A DNA stretch of 64,000 bases from CAMYLY01 sp036397755. Its GTDB lineage: Bacteria > Gemmatimonadota > Gemmatimonadetes > Gemmatimonadales > GWC2-71-9. The notes beneath the pieces are model-generated. The model did not search any database, was not told where the DNA came from, and saw nothing but the letters and a program-made list of their open reading frames with translations. The stretch spans positions 62,001 to 126,000 of the forward strand of contig DASWII010000009.1 in the NCBI GenBank assembly GCA_036397755.1, in the 5' to 3' direction. Positions 36,052 to 44,523 of this stretch are shown here, in pieces. The position numbers and the translations under genes are program-made. Position 1 is the first letter of the stretch. Every line of letters starts with the position of its first letter.

Positions 36052-37239
36052 ATGAACGATCACACTTACATCTTCTCCTCCGAGTCGGTAACGGAGGGGC
36101 ACCCCGACAAGATCGCGGATCAGATTTCCGACGCGGTGCTCGACGCGATGCTCGCGGGCGATCCCGCGTCGCGGGTGGCGTGCGAGACGCTTGTCACCAC
36201 CGGGATGGTGATGCTGGCCGGCGAGATCACGTCCCGCGCGCGCGTGCATCTCGTCGACGTGGTGCGTGAAACGGTCCGCGGCATCGGGTACACCAAGAGT
36301 GCCTTTGGACTCGATGCCGATACCTGCGCGGTCCTGACGTCCATCGATCCGCAGTCCGGAGACATCGCGCTGGGAGTCGACACAGGGGGGGCGGGGGATC
36401 AGGGCATGATGTTCGGGTACGCGTGCAACGAAACGCCGCAGCTCATGCCGCTACCCATCACGCTCGCTCACGGCCTGACCCGGCGACTCGCGACGACGCG
36501 GCGCGACGGTACGCTGCCGTGGCTTCGCCCCGACGGGAAAGCTCAGGTGACGACCCGCTATGAGGAGGGACAGCCAGTCGGCATCGAGACGGTCGTGGTC
36601 TCCACCCAGCACGATCCCGCCGTGCGCCAGGATGAGCTCCGGGACGCCGTGACAACGCACGTGATCGCGCCGGTGATGAGCGAGTACGGATTCGGCCTGG
36701 ATGGGGTCACGTTGTGGATTAACCCGACTGGACGCTTCGTGACCGGTGGTCCCCAAGGGGACGCGGGCCTCACGGGTCGGAAGATCATCGTGGACACGTA
36801 CGGAGGCTCGGCCCGCCATGGTGGTGGGGCGTTCAGCGGCAAAGACCCCTCGAAAGTCGACCGCTCGGCGACGTATGCCGCGCGGTGGGTGGCCAAGAAC
36901 GTCGTAGCCGCGAAGCTCGCTCAGCGCTGCGAGGTGCAGCTTGCCTATGCCATCGGCGTCCCGGATCCCGTGTCAGTGATGGTCGACACGTTCGGGACGG
37001 GCGTTGTGAGCGAGGCGATCCTCCAGGACGCTGTGCGGTCGGTGTTCGATCTGACCCCACGTGGCATCATCGCGGCGCTCGACCTGCGCAAGCCGATTTA
37101 CCAAGCCACGGCCGCGTACGGTCATTTTGGCCGCGAGCCCGAGGTGGTCGACATGGACTCGGGGTCGGCTACGTTATTCTCCTGGGAGGCGGTCGCGCGC
37201 GTCGCGGCATTGGAGGCGGCGGTCAAGCAGATCGCTTGA
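36052..37239 (+). CDS. metK: S-adenosylmethionine synthetase
   Basis: Makes S-adenosylmethionine from methionine and ATP. The 395-residue protein has 'SSESVTEGHPDKIADQISDAVLD', 'GAGDQGMMFGYACNET', 'GGAFSGKDPSKVDRSATYAARWVAKN' and normal length. SAM is used by the two radical-SAM tRNA enzymes encoded upstream. The 35-base upstream gap is too short for a SAM riboswitch. Confidence 0.96.
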   Translation: MNDHTYIFSSESVTEGHPDKIADQISDAVLDAMLAGDPASRVACETLVTTGMVMLAGEITSRARVHLVDVVRETVRGIGYTKSAFGLDADTCAVLTSIDPQSGDIALGVDTGGAGDQGMMFGYACNETPQLMPLPITLAHGLTRRLATTRRDGTLPWLRPDGKAQVTTRYEEGQPVGIETVVVSTQHDPAVRQDELRDAVTTHVIAPVMSEYGFGLDGVTLWINPTGRFVTGGPQGDAGLTGRKIIVDTYGGSARHGGGAFSGKDPSKVDRSATYAARWVAKNVVAAKLAQRCEVQLAYAIGVPDPVSVMVDTFGTGVVSEAILQDAVRSVFDLTPRGIIAALDLRKPIYQATAAYGHFGREPEVVDMDSGSATLFSWEAVARVAALEAAVKQIA

Positions 37240-37322
37240 GCCGCGACCGTGCGGCGAGTTCGAGGAACCGCCGCCGCAAGGCGCGTGAGATTGCCGGACC
37301 AACGCGTAGGACGGGGGAACGA

Positions 37323-37823
37323 GTGATCGAACTGCAGGTGGCGCACTTGGGGCTGGATCGCGCGACGAACACGCCGGTGGTGGTGTTGCAGGAGAAGGGC
37401 GGCGATCGGGTGTTACCGATATGGATCGGACCCGCCGAGGCCAGTGCGATCGCCATGGAACTCGCCGGCGTTAAGTTCGCCCGCCCCCTGACGCACGATC
37501 TCGTCAAACAGGTGATCCTCGGGCTCAATGCCACACTCCAGCGTGTGGTGATCACGCAGGTCAAAGACAACACGTATTTCGCGGAGCTGCACTTGCTCCG
37601 CGACAGCCAGGTGATTCAGATCGATGCCCGCCCGTCGGACAGCATCGCGGTCGCGCTCCGCCTGAGCGCGCCCATCTTCACCGACGAGGCGCTGCTGGAG
37701 TTGACGACCGTCGACACGATTGAGCCCGTCCGCCCCGGCGAGGGTGGGCCGGTCGATGCCGAGTCGCTCCGGAAGTACCTGGAAGGTCTCGATCCCGAAG
37801 ACTTCGGCAAGTTTGTTCCCTAG
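37323..37823 (+). CDS. Bifunctional nuclease (BFN, DUF151) family protein
   Basis: A 166-residue protein of the bifunctional-nuclease family, known from a plant RNase/DNase and thought to act as a nuclease or in stress response in bacteria. The domain runs from 'MIELQVAHLGLDRATNTPVVVLQEKGG' through 'LPIWIGPAEASAIAMELAG', 'RPLTHDLVKQVI' and 'DARPSDSIAVALRLSAPIF'. A C-terminal tail 'YLEGLDPEDFGKF' is usual. GTG start; the preceding ~83 bases show no clear feature. Its last codons overlap the next gene. Confidence 0.85.
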   Translation: MIELQVAHLGLDRATNTPVVVLQEKGGDRVLPIWIGPAEASAIAMELAGVKFARPLTHDLVKQVILGLNATLQRVVITQVKDNTYFAELHLLRDSQVIQIDARPSDSIAVALRLSAPIFTDEALLELTTVDTIEPVRPGEGGPVDAESLRKYLEGLDPEDFGKFVP

Positions 37824-38919
37824 GCCGTGGCTGGTCTGCGGCGCGCTCATGGTGCTGAGCGCCCCCGCGCACGCGCCACAATCCCGAATTCAGGGCCGCA
37901 TCCTGCGGATGGTGGATGCGGACTCGGTGCCCGCGGCGGGACAGTGGGCCGTGCTCCATCGTGTCACCATGGCCGGCGGCGGGCCCGTCGATTCCATCAC
38001 CACTGACCCCCGCGGGCGCTACGCGATGGCGGTCGCCAGACCGGACACGGCGGCGACCTACCTCGTGAGCACCCGCTACCACGGGATCGCGTACTTCTCC
38101 GAACCGTTCACGTTGCGTGAGGGGTCCGACACGGTGGCGACACTGTTCGTGTTCGACACGTCATCAGTCGCGCCGGCGATTGCCGCGACCGAGCGACATG
38201 TCGTGATCCGGCCGCCGGAGGCGAACGGTGCCCATCGTGTGATCGAACTGCTCGTGCTGGTGAATGGTGGCACCAAGACGCGCGTGGCGCCGGATACGGC
38301 CCATCCGATATGGGAGGGTCCGTTGGCGGAAGGCATCGTCGACTTCGAGGTGGGTGCGGCGGACATGAGCGCCGAGGCCGTGTATCGCCGGGGCAATCGC
38401 GTGGCGGTGGCGGCCCCGATACCGCCCGGGGAGCGGCAAGTGGTGATCGGTTACGTCATTCCGCCGGGAAGTCGCACGGTGGTGCTGCCGGTTGGTCGGG
38501 ATGTCTCCGTGCTCAATCTGCTGGTGGGCGATTCGGCGGCGGTCGTGCCCCCGACGGGTCTTGCGCTGACCGGTCAGGAAATGCTCGAAGGGGTCGCGTA
38601 TCGACGGTACACGGCGGCCCTCGTTGGCTCAGGGGTGTCGATTGCGGTCGAGTTTCCCGTGCCGTCGAGATTCGTGGGTCTGGGGCTCGCGGTGCTCGTG
38701 TCGGTGGTGGCGGCGGCGCTCGTGCTCGGGCTCGGCATCTACGTCGTGCGGGGTCGTAGGGCACCGGTGACGCCTGAGGGTCCGCACGCGCTCGCCGCCG
38801 AGATTGCGGCGCTCGATCGCGCGTTTGCCGGGAAGGAGACCGACGCCTATCGCCAGCTGCGCGCCGAGCTCAAGGCGCGGCTGACGGACGCCCTGGCGCC
38901 ACCGGATGGCGATCGCTAA
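37813..38919 (+). CDS. Secreted/membrane protein of unknown function
   Basis: A 368-residue protein. The TTG start gives a signal peptide ('LVCGALMVLSAPAHA'); an ATG 12 codons later is possible. 'IQGRILRMVDADSVPAAGQ...TDPRGRYAM' suggests an N-terminal carboxypeptidase-regulatory-like beta domain. A strongly hydrophobic helix (VGLGLAVLVSVVAAALVLGLG) near residue 310 is followed by a charged cytoplasmic tail with regular Ala/Leu/Arg spacing. It looks like a single-pass membrane protein with a large exported domain. It overlaps the BFN gene by 11 bases and ends about 30 bases before the B12 riboswitch. Confidence 0.55.
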   Translation: MFPRPWLVCGALMVLSAPAHAPQSRIQGRILRMVDADSVPAAGQWAVLHRVTMAGGGPVDSITTDPRGRYAMAVARPDTAATYLVSTRYHGIAYFSEPFTLREGSDTVATLFVFDTSSVAPAIAATERHVVIRPPEANGAHRVIELLVLVNGGTKTRVAPDTAHPIWEGPLAEGIVDFEVGAADMSAEAVYRRGNRVAVAAPIPPGERQVVIGYVIPPGSRTVVLPVGRDVSVLNLLVGDSAAVVPPTGLALTGQEMLEGVAYRRYTAALVGSGVSIAVEFPVPSRFVGLGLAVLVSVVAAALVLGLGIYVVRGRRAPVTPEGPHALAAEIAALDRAFAGKETDAYRQLRAELKARLTDALAPPDGDR

Positions 38920-38947
38920 GTTCCCCCACGACAACCGAAGCATCACA

Positions 38948-39087
38948 CGCAGGCGGTGAACGGAAGCCGGTGAGAATCCGGCACGGCCCCGCCACTGTAA
39001 CGGGCGCTGCACGCTCGACGCCACGCCACTGGACACGGTCTGGGAAGGCACGTCGAGGCCCGAAGTCAGGAGACGCACCCGCCTGCG
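38948..39087 (+). promoter_or_regulatory. Cobalamin riboswitch
   Basis: Senses adenosyl- or other cobalamins and is expected to lower expression of the btu genes when B12 is plentiful. The core shows 'GAAGCCGGTGAGAATCCGGC', the B12-box segment GCCACTG at 38991-38997 and 'CGAAGTCAGGAGAC' at 39061-39074. A nine-base outer stem pairs 38948-38956 with 39079-39087 (CGCAGGCGG with CCGCCTGCG). The btuF start lies 100 bases after this core. Confidence 0.93.
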
Positions 39088-39097
39088 CCACCAACAC

Positions 39098-39136
39098 CCC
39101 TCGCGGGAGGGAGGTGGAGTGTCGCAGAGACTCCAC
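39098..39136 (+). promoter_or_regulatory. Two hairpins downstream of the riboswitch core
   Basis: CCCTC/GAGGG with a four-base loop (39098-39111) and GTGGAGT/ACTCCAC with a nine-base loop (39114-39136). Neither is followed by a run of T, so they are not classical terminators. They could form the expression platform, but the switching partner is not clear from the sequence alone. Confidence 0.35.
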
Positions 39137-39186
39137 GTCACACATCGCGCCCGGCTCCTCGAGCGGTGCGCTCTGGTCAAGTCGTC

Positions 39187-40047
39187 ATGATCAGATGGCT
39201 CGCCGTCAGCGCCATCCTCATGACGAGCGCGTGCGCGGGAGGCGAACGGGCGGCGCCGCTCCAGGATGATGGCGGCCGGCCAATCGTGGTCGCCCGCCCC
39301 CCGGAACGCATTGTCTCATTGTCGCCGGCGACGACCGAACTGCTCTTCGCGCTGGGGGCCGGCGACCGCCTGGTCGGACGAACGCGTTTCGACGAGGACC
39401 CCGCGGCCGCGCTGGCGATTCCCAGCGTGGGCGATGGGCTGCAACCGAACGTCGAGGTGGTGCTGGCGACGAGGCCGGACCTCGTGGTCTTCTACGAGGC
39501 GGTGGCCAATACGCCAGCGATCGAACGGATCGAGCAAACGGGTACGCGCGTGGTCGGGTTGCGGCTCGACGGGCTCGACGACCTCGTCCGCGCGACCCGG
39601 CTGCTGGGAAGTATCCTGGGGGCCCGCGACCGGTCCGATTCGCTGATCGACGATCTGCGCGTTGGTCTTGACGCCGCGTCGCAAGCGAATCGCGCCGTGG
39701 ACTCGGCCGCACTCCTCGCGTGGACGGAACCGCCGATCGTGATTGGCCGCGCGAGCTTCCTCAGCGAGATCGCGGGGTACGCCGGGCTGGACAACGTCTT
39801 CGACGACGTCGCGCGGGCCTCGGCGACGGTCAGCATCGAGACGCTCGCCGCGCGGAGACCGGGCTTCCTGATTCTCGGGCGGGGATCGGCGGAGTCGGTG
39901 CGCCAACGGCCCCAGTGGCACGCGATCGATGCCGTGCGCGAGGGCCGGATCGTGGTGGTGCACGGCACCCACTTCAGTCACCCATCGTTCCGCGCGCCGG
40001 CGGCGATTCGTGAACTCCGCGCGCTGGTCGAACAGGTGGCACGCTGA
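39187..40047 (+). CDS. btuF: Cobalamin-binding periplasmic (lipo)protein BtuF-like
   Basis: Substrate-binding component of a vitamin B12 ABC importer. The 286-residue protein has a lipobox (MTSAC), so it is anchored in the envelope. 'IVSLSPATTELLFALGAGDRLVGRT', 'PNVEVVLATRPDLVV' and 'RTIDAVREGRIVVVHGTHF'-type elements follow the BtuF fold. ATG 39187 overlaps nothing upstream and lies after the riboswitch. The stop overlaps btuC by one base (TGATG). B12 is inferred from the riboswitch and the co-encoded receptor. Confidence 0.88.
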   Translation: MIRWLAVSAILMTSACAGGERAAPLQDDGGRPIVVARPPERIVSLSPATTELLFALGAGDRLVGRTRFDEDPAAALAIPSVGDGLQPNVEVVLATRPDLVVFYEAVANTPAIERIEQTGTRVVGLRLDGLDDLVRATRLLGSILGARDRSDSLIDDLRVGLDAASQANRAVDSAALLAWTEPPIVIGRASFLSEIAGYAGLDNVFDDVARASATVSIETLAARRPGFLILGRGSAESVRQRPQWHAIDAVREGRIVVVHGTHFSHPSFRAPAAIRELRALVEQVAR

Positions 40048-41015
40048 TGCGCTGGTGGGTGCTCGGCGTCGTCTGCCTCCTGGTGCTTGTGGGGGGCGTG
40101 CTCATCGGCCCGACGGCGATCTCGGTGGGTGAGGTGTGGCAGGCGATCGCCGGCCGGGGCGATCACGCCACGGTGGGCATCGTGCGGGATCTGCGGCTGA
40201 CCCGGGCGCTCCTCGCCTTTGCGGTCGGCGGTAGCCTCGCGGTGACCGGCGCCGCGCTCCAGGCGCTCGTGCGCAATCCGCTGGCCGATCCGTACCTCCT
40301 CGGGTTGTCCGGCGGCGCGGGCCTGGGAGCCGTGGTTGCCGTGTCGCTGGGACTCACCGGGGCATGGGCGCTCCCGATGACCGCGTTCGTCGGATCGTTG
40401 CTCGCGATCGTCGTCGTGTATCGACTCGCGATCGTCGCCGGCCAGGCGATAGACCCCCGCGTTTTGTTGCTGGGCGGCGTTGTGGTGGGCGCGTTTGCGG
40501 CGTCGCTGATGGGCGCGTTCATCGCGCTGTCTCCCGCGGCGGAAGTGCGCGGTGCCATGCTCTGGCTGCTTGGCGGGTTCTCCGGTGCGTCGTGGACGAC
40601 GTTGGCCGTGTTCGCCCTGTACGCCGTCACCCCCCTTGCGTTGCTGTTTGCCGTTGGTCGCTCGCTCGACTTGCTCGCGTTGGGCGAAGAACCGGCACGC
40701 CTCCTCGGGGCCGACGTGGAGCGGGTCAAGCGCACCCTGTACGTGGCAGCCTCGCTGCTCACCGCCGCCGCCGTTGCGGTGGCCGGGATCATTGGATTCG
40801 TGGGCCTCGTAGTGCCGCACGCGATCCGCCTCACGTGGGGCCACACCCATAGACGGTTGTTGCCTGCCGCGTTCCTCGTCGGCGGTTGCCTGCTGGTCGT
40901 CGCCGATGCGTTGGCGCGAACGGCGTTCGCGCCGTTGGAGCTGCCCGTCGGCGTCGTGACCGCCGTGATCGGCGTTCCGGTGTTCGTCACCCTGCTCCGG
41001 GGGTGGCAGGAGTGA
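40047..41015 (+). CDS. btuC: Cobalamin/iron-siderophore-type ABC permease BtuC-like
   Basis: FecCD-family membrane subunit with about ten helices, 322 residues. 'LRLTRALLAFAVGGSLAVTGAALQALVRNPLADPYLLGLSGGAGLGAV' is the permease signature, and 'GFVGLVVPHAIRLTWG' is the usual coupling-helix/second motif. It pairs with the ATPase through a GTGA overlap. Placement after a B12 riboswitch favours cobalamin over siderophore as substrate. Confidence 0.92.
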   Translation: MRWWVLGVVCLLVLVGGVLIGPTAISVGEVWQAIAGRGDHATVGIVRDLRLTRALLAFAVGGSLAVTGAALQALVRNPLADPYLLGLSGGAGLGAVVAVSLGLTGAWALPMTAFVGSLLAIVVVYRLAIVAGQAIDPRVLLLGGVVVGAFAASLMGAFIALSPAAEVRGAMLWLLGGFSGASWTTLAVFALYAVTPLALLFAVGRSLDLLALGEEPARLLGADVERVKRTLYVAASLLTAAAVAVAGIIGFVGLVVPHAIRLTWGHTHRRLLPAAFLVGGCLLVVADALARTAFAPLELPVGVVTAVIGVPVFVTLLRGWQE

Positions 41016-41803
41016 TCTTCTCGGCGGACGGACTTGGCTATGCCTACCCGAGGGCGGCGGAGGAGGTGGTGCGCGATGTCTCACTGAACGTCGGCGCGGG
41101 CCAGGTCGTGGTGGTGGTTGGGCCGAACGGGAGCGGGAAAACCACGCTGCTGCGGCTGCTGCTGGGCTTGGTCCGCCCGGATCGTGGCGTTGCGTTGCTT
41201 CAGGGTCGGCCGGCGCACACGTGGCGCCGCAAAGACTTCGCCCGCACGGTGGGGGTGGTGGCGCAGCGCGAGGAGCCGGTCTTCCCGTTGCGGGTGCACG
41301 AGGCCGTCATGCACGGGCGCTACGCACGGCTGGGTGCCTTACGAGGGCCGGGGTCTGCCGATCACGCTGCCGTGCACGGGGCGCTGGCGCGCTGCGATGT
41401 CACGCACCTGGCGACCAGATGGATGAGCACCCTGTCGGGCGGCGAGTGGCAGCGCGTCCGCGTGGCGCGAGCGCTCGCCCAAGCCCCCGCGGCCCTCGTG
41501 CTGGACGAGCCCACCGCCAACCTCGACGTGCGGCATGAGATGGATGTGTTCGAGTTGATCGTGTCGCTCGTGCGAGAGCAGGGCTTGGGCGCCCTCGTGG
41601 TGACGCACCACGTGAACCTCGCCGCGCGGTTTGCCGACGTTCTGGTGGTGATGCATCGCGGGCGGGCGCGCGCCATCGGCGCGCCCGGCGACGTGCTCAC
41701 GCGGGAGGTCGTGGAGGAGGTGTTCGAATGGCCCATGGAGGTGCACGCGTGGCGGGGGATTCCCCAGCTCACGCCCCTCAGAATCGGAGAGGAGCGAACA
41801 TGA
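41012..41803 (+). CDS. btuD: ABC transporter ATPase BtuD-like
   Basis: ATP-binding subunit of the B12 importer, 263 residues. Walker A GPNGSGKTT, Q-loop in 'VAQREEP', signature LSGGEWQR, Walker B 'ALVLDEPTANLD' and the switch histidine in 'VVTHHVN' are all intact. GTG start overlapping btuC; the stop overlaps the receptor gene (ATGA). Confidence 0.94.
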   Translation: MIFSADGLGYAYPRAAEEVVRDVSLNVGAGQVVVVVGPNGSGKTTLLRLLLGLVRPDRGVALLQGRPAHTWRRKDFARTVGVVAQREEPVFPLRVHEAVMHGRYARLGALRGPGSADHAAVHGALARCDVTHLATRWMSTLSGGEWQRVRVARALAQAPAALVLDEPTANLDVRHEMDVFELIVSLVREQGLGALVVTHHVNLAARFADVLVVMHRGRARAIGAPGDVLTREVVEEVFEWPMEVHAWRGIPQLTPLRIGEERT

Positions 41804-43737
41804 TTGCAGCCCGGTGGCTCGTGGTCTGCGCGATCGTCGGTTCAGGACCCGTCGCGGCCCAGGAGCGGGACACCGTCCTGTTGGAGGAGATCGTCGTCAG
41901 CGGAACCCGTTTTCCCGTCGAACGCCGGTCCGTCCCCGCCCGCGTGCAGGTAATCCGCGGGGAGGAGCTGCAACGCGACGGTGTGACCTTTGTGGCCGAC
42001 GCGCTGCGCCAGGTTGCTGGTGTGCACGTTGTGCAGAGTGGGTCGTTCGGCGCCGTGGCCTCCATGTTCCTGCGGGGTGGGGAAAGCGATTACGTGCAAG
42101 TCCTGATCGACGGCATACCTGCGAACGATCCCGGCGGCAGGATCGACCTGGCCGACCTCACCGTGGACAATGTCGAGCGCATCGAGATCGTCCGCGGGCC
42201 CGCGAGCGTGCTGTACGGCTCGGATGCCGTGACCGGCGTCGTGCAGATCTTCACGCGGCGCGGCGCCGGCCCCGAGCGCGTATCCGGACAGGTGCGGGCA
42301 GGCTCGTTCGGGACCAGAGACGCGTCAATGACCGCGCAGGGCGGGCACGGGCAGGCGGCCCTGGCGGTGTCACTGCGTCACGTGGCCAGCGACGGCACGC
42401 TCCCCTTCAACAACGAGTATCGCAACACTACGGCGAGCGGCCGGCTCGCCGTACAACTCGACGAAACCAGCGTCGCGTTCGCGCTGCGGCACACGGATGC
42501 GGTGTTTCATTTCCCCACCGACGGTGCAGGCAGTTTGGTGGACAGCAATCAGTTCCTCGCCAATCGGATGACCTCATTGTCGCTGGACCTGGAGCGTCGG
42601 ATCGGTCCCGACACGGATGTGCAGATCACGCTGGGCCTGAACCGAACCGCAGGCGCGGGCGCGGATGACCCCGACCACCCTGGTGACTCCCTTGGGGTCT
42701 TCGCGTCCCGCTCGCAATCGGAACGCCAGCGTCGCTCCGTTGACGCGCGCGTGAACGCCCGCCCCTCCGGTGCCTCGATCCTGACCCTCGGAGCCGTGGT
42801 GGAGGACGAGCGTGAGAGCAGCCTCTCACAGTTTCAGAGTTCGTTCGGCCCCTTCGGAGGGGCCGTCGAGGCGAGCCGCTGGAACGCCGGCCTCTATGGG
42901 CAGGGGATCATTGGGTGGGACAAGGCGCACCTCCAGGTCGGAGCCCGCTATGATCGCAACGAGCGCTTCGGATCGTTCCTCACGGCCCGCGCGGGCGTCG
43001 TCGTTCGACCGGCGCTCGCGACCAGGATCTACGCGGCTGTCGGCAATTCCTTCAAGGAGCCGACGTTCATCGAGACGTTCGGAGGCGGTTTCGTCGTCGG
43101 CAACGCGGCCCTGAATCCCGAGAGGTCTTTGAGCTGGGAGGTGGGGGTCGAACAATGGGTGACCCGGAACGGGATGGCGCTGGCGGTAACGTACTTCGAC
43201 CAGCGGTTCCGCGATATCGTGCAGTACAACGCCGCCCCAGCCCAGGCGGGCGATCCTAACTACTTCAACGTCGCCGCCGCGACCGTGAGAGGAGTGGAGT
43301 TGGAGGCGACGTGGCTGGTACGGCCTTGGGCGCGATTGCAGGCCCATTACGCGTACCTCGCGAGTGAGGTCACGAACGCCGGGTTTGCCGATGGACCGAA
43401 CGCGGAGTTCGTGGATGGTCGTCGTCTGCTGCGACGGCCGACGTACACGATGGGAATGATGGTGCATGCCCACGCGGGCAACGTCGTGTCCGGGGTCGTG
43501 TCCGCTCGATACGCAGGGAGCCGTGACGATCTCGACTTCTCGTCATTCCCGTTTCGCAGGGTGACGCTGCCTGGACGTACGCTCGTTGACCTGGGTGCGG
43601 AGGTGAGGCCCACTCCTTGGGCCGACATCGCCCTGACCGTTCGTGGCGAGAACGTGTTCGGGGTGCGTTACGAAGAGGTGCGCGGGTTTCCGGCGCGGGG
43701 ACGCACGGTGCTGATTGGGGTGCGCATCGGGAACTGA
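41800..43737 (+). CDS. btuB: TonB-dependent receptor BtuB-like
   Basis: Outer-membrane receptor importing cobalamin with TonB energy. The 645-residue protein has a signal peptide (ending VAAQE), a TonB-box-like stretch 'DTVLLEEIVVSGTRF', and a plug domain ('VPARVQVIRGEEL...LRGGESDYVQVLIDGIP...DNVERIEIVRGPASVLYGSDAVTGVVQIFTRR'). The beta-barrel ends '...GFPARGRTVLIGVRIGN'. GGAGAGGAG lies just upstream of the ATG. It completes a self-contained B12 uptake operon. Confidence 0.92.
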   Translation: MIAARWLVVCAIVGSGPVAAQERDTVLLEEIVVSGTRFPVERRSVPARVQVIRGEELQRDGVTFVADALRQVAGVHVVQSGSFGAVASMFLRGGESDYVQVLIDGIPANDPGGRIDLADLTVDNVERIEIVRGPASVLYGSDAVTGVVQIFTRRGAGPERVSGQVRAGSFGTRDASMTAQGGHGQAALAVSLRHVASDGTLPFNNEYRNTTASGRLAVQLDETSVAFALRHTDAVFHFPTDGAGSLVDSNQFLANRMTSLSLDLERRIGPDTDVQITLGLNRTAGAGADDPDHPGDSLGVFASRSQSERQRRSVDARVNARPSGASILTLGAVVEDERESSLSQFQSSFGPFGGAVEASRWNAGLYGQGIIGWDKAHLQVGARYDRNERFGSFLTARAGVVVRPALATRIYAAVGNSFKEPTFIETFGGGFVVGNAALNPERSLSWEVGVEQWVTRNGMALAVTYFDQRFRDIVQYNAAPAQAGDPNYFNVAAATVRGVELEATWLVRPWARLQAHYAYLASEVTNAGFADGPNAEFVDGRRLLRRPTYTMGMMVHAHAGNVVSGVVSARYAGSRDDLDFSSFPFRRVTLPGRTLVDLGAEVRPTPWADIALTVRGENVFGVRYEEVRGFPARGRTVLIGVRIGN

Positions 43738-43761
43738 ATGCTCCGATGTCCGCAAACCGGT

Positions 43762-43770
43762 TGCTATCTT
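43762..43770 (+). promoter_or_regulatory. Possible extended -10 promoter of recO, leaderless
   Basis: TGCTATCTT carries an extended -10 (TGN followed by TATCTT at 43765-43770). It ends six bases before the recO ATG, so the transcript would begin at or next to the start codon. The -35 region (TCCGAT) is weak. It lies between btuB and recO where a new unit is plausible. Confidence 0.4.
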
Positions 43771-43776
43771 GCACCC

Positions 43777-44523
43777 ATGGCGCCGATCACGACCGACGCA
43801 GTGGTCCTCCACACGTTTCCCTACGGGGAAACGTCACGCATTGCCCGCCTCCTGACGCTCGAGCACGGGGTCCAGAGCGTGGTGGCCAAGGGTGCCATGC
43901 GGCCAAAGAGCCGCATGGGATCCGTGCTCCAAGTGTTCAATGAAGGTGCCCTGAGGTTCTACTTCAAGCGTCAGCGTGACCTGCACACATTGGCCGGCTT
44001 CGACGTGTATCGGCAGCGCTCGGAACTTGCCAGCCACATGCGTCGCTTCACCGCCGCTTCCGCACTGGCGGAACTGGTGATCCGGTTCGCCCCGACCGAG
44101 CCCCATCCCGAGATCTACGCCGCGGTGACGGCGTCGCTCGATTCGCTCGGCGCGTGCCGCGAACCTGACGTGGAATGGCACGCCCTCGCCGCGCTCTGGG
44201 GTGTCGTGGCCGCACTCGGGTTCGCGCCGAGTCTGGACGTGTGTGCGCGGGACGGTGCGGTGCTTCCGCCGGACGGCGCCGTGTTTTCCGTGAGCGATGG
44301 TGGTCTGTTGTGCTCGTCCTGCGCCCGAGGTGCGCATCGCCGTGCCATGCCGCGTCAAGATCGGCTCACGCTGGCCGGGTTCGTGAACGGTAGTCCCAGC
44401 GAAGCCGCTATCGGTGGCAAGCGGCTGGCGGCACACCGGCGTCTACTCGAGCAATTCGTTGAGCGGCACGTGGCCGAGGGACGCGATCTCCAGGCCCTCA
44501 GATTGTGGAGTGCCAGCGCGTGA
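43777..44523 (+). CDS. recO: DNA repair protein RecO
   Basis: Mediator helping load RecA on SSB-coated DNA in RecF-type recombination. The 248-residue protein has the N-terminal OB fold ('VVLHTFPYGETSRIARLLTLEHGVQSVVAKGAMRPKSRMG') and a central helical part. A zinc site has 'CARDGAVLPP' and 'LCSSCA' (three visible cysteines). The stop overlaps the selB start (GTGA). Confidence 0.92.
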   Translation: MAPITTDAVVLHTFPYGETSRIARLLTLEHGVQSVVAKGAMRPKSRMGSVLQVFNEGALRFYFKRQRDLHTLAGFDVYRQRSELASHMRRFTAASALAELVIRFAPTEPHPEIYAAVTASLDSLGACREPDVEWHALAALWGVVAALGFAPSLDVCARDGAVLPPDGAVFSVSDGGLLCSSCARGAHRRAMPRQDRLTLAGFVNGSPSEAAIGGKRLAAHRRLLEQFVERHVAEGRDLQALRLWSASA

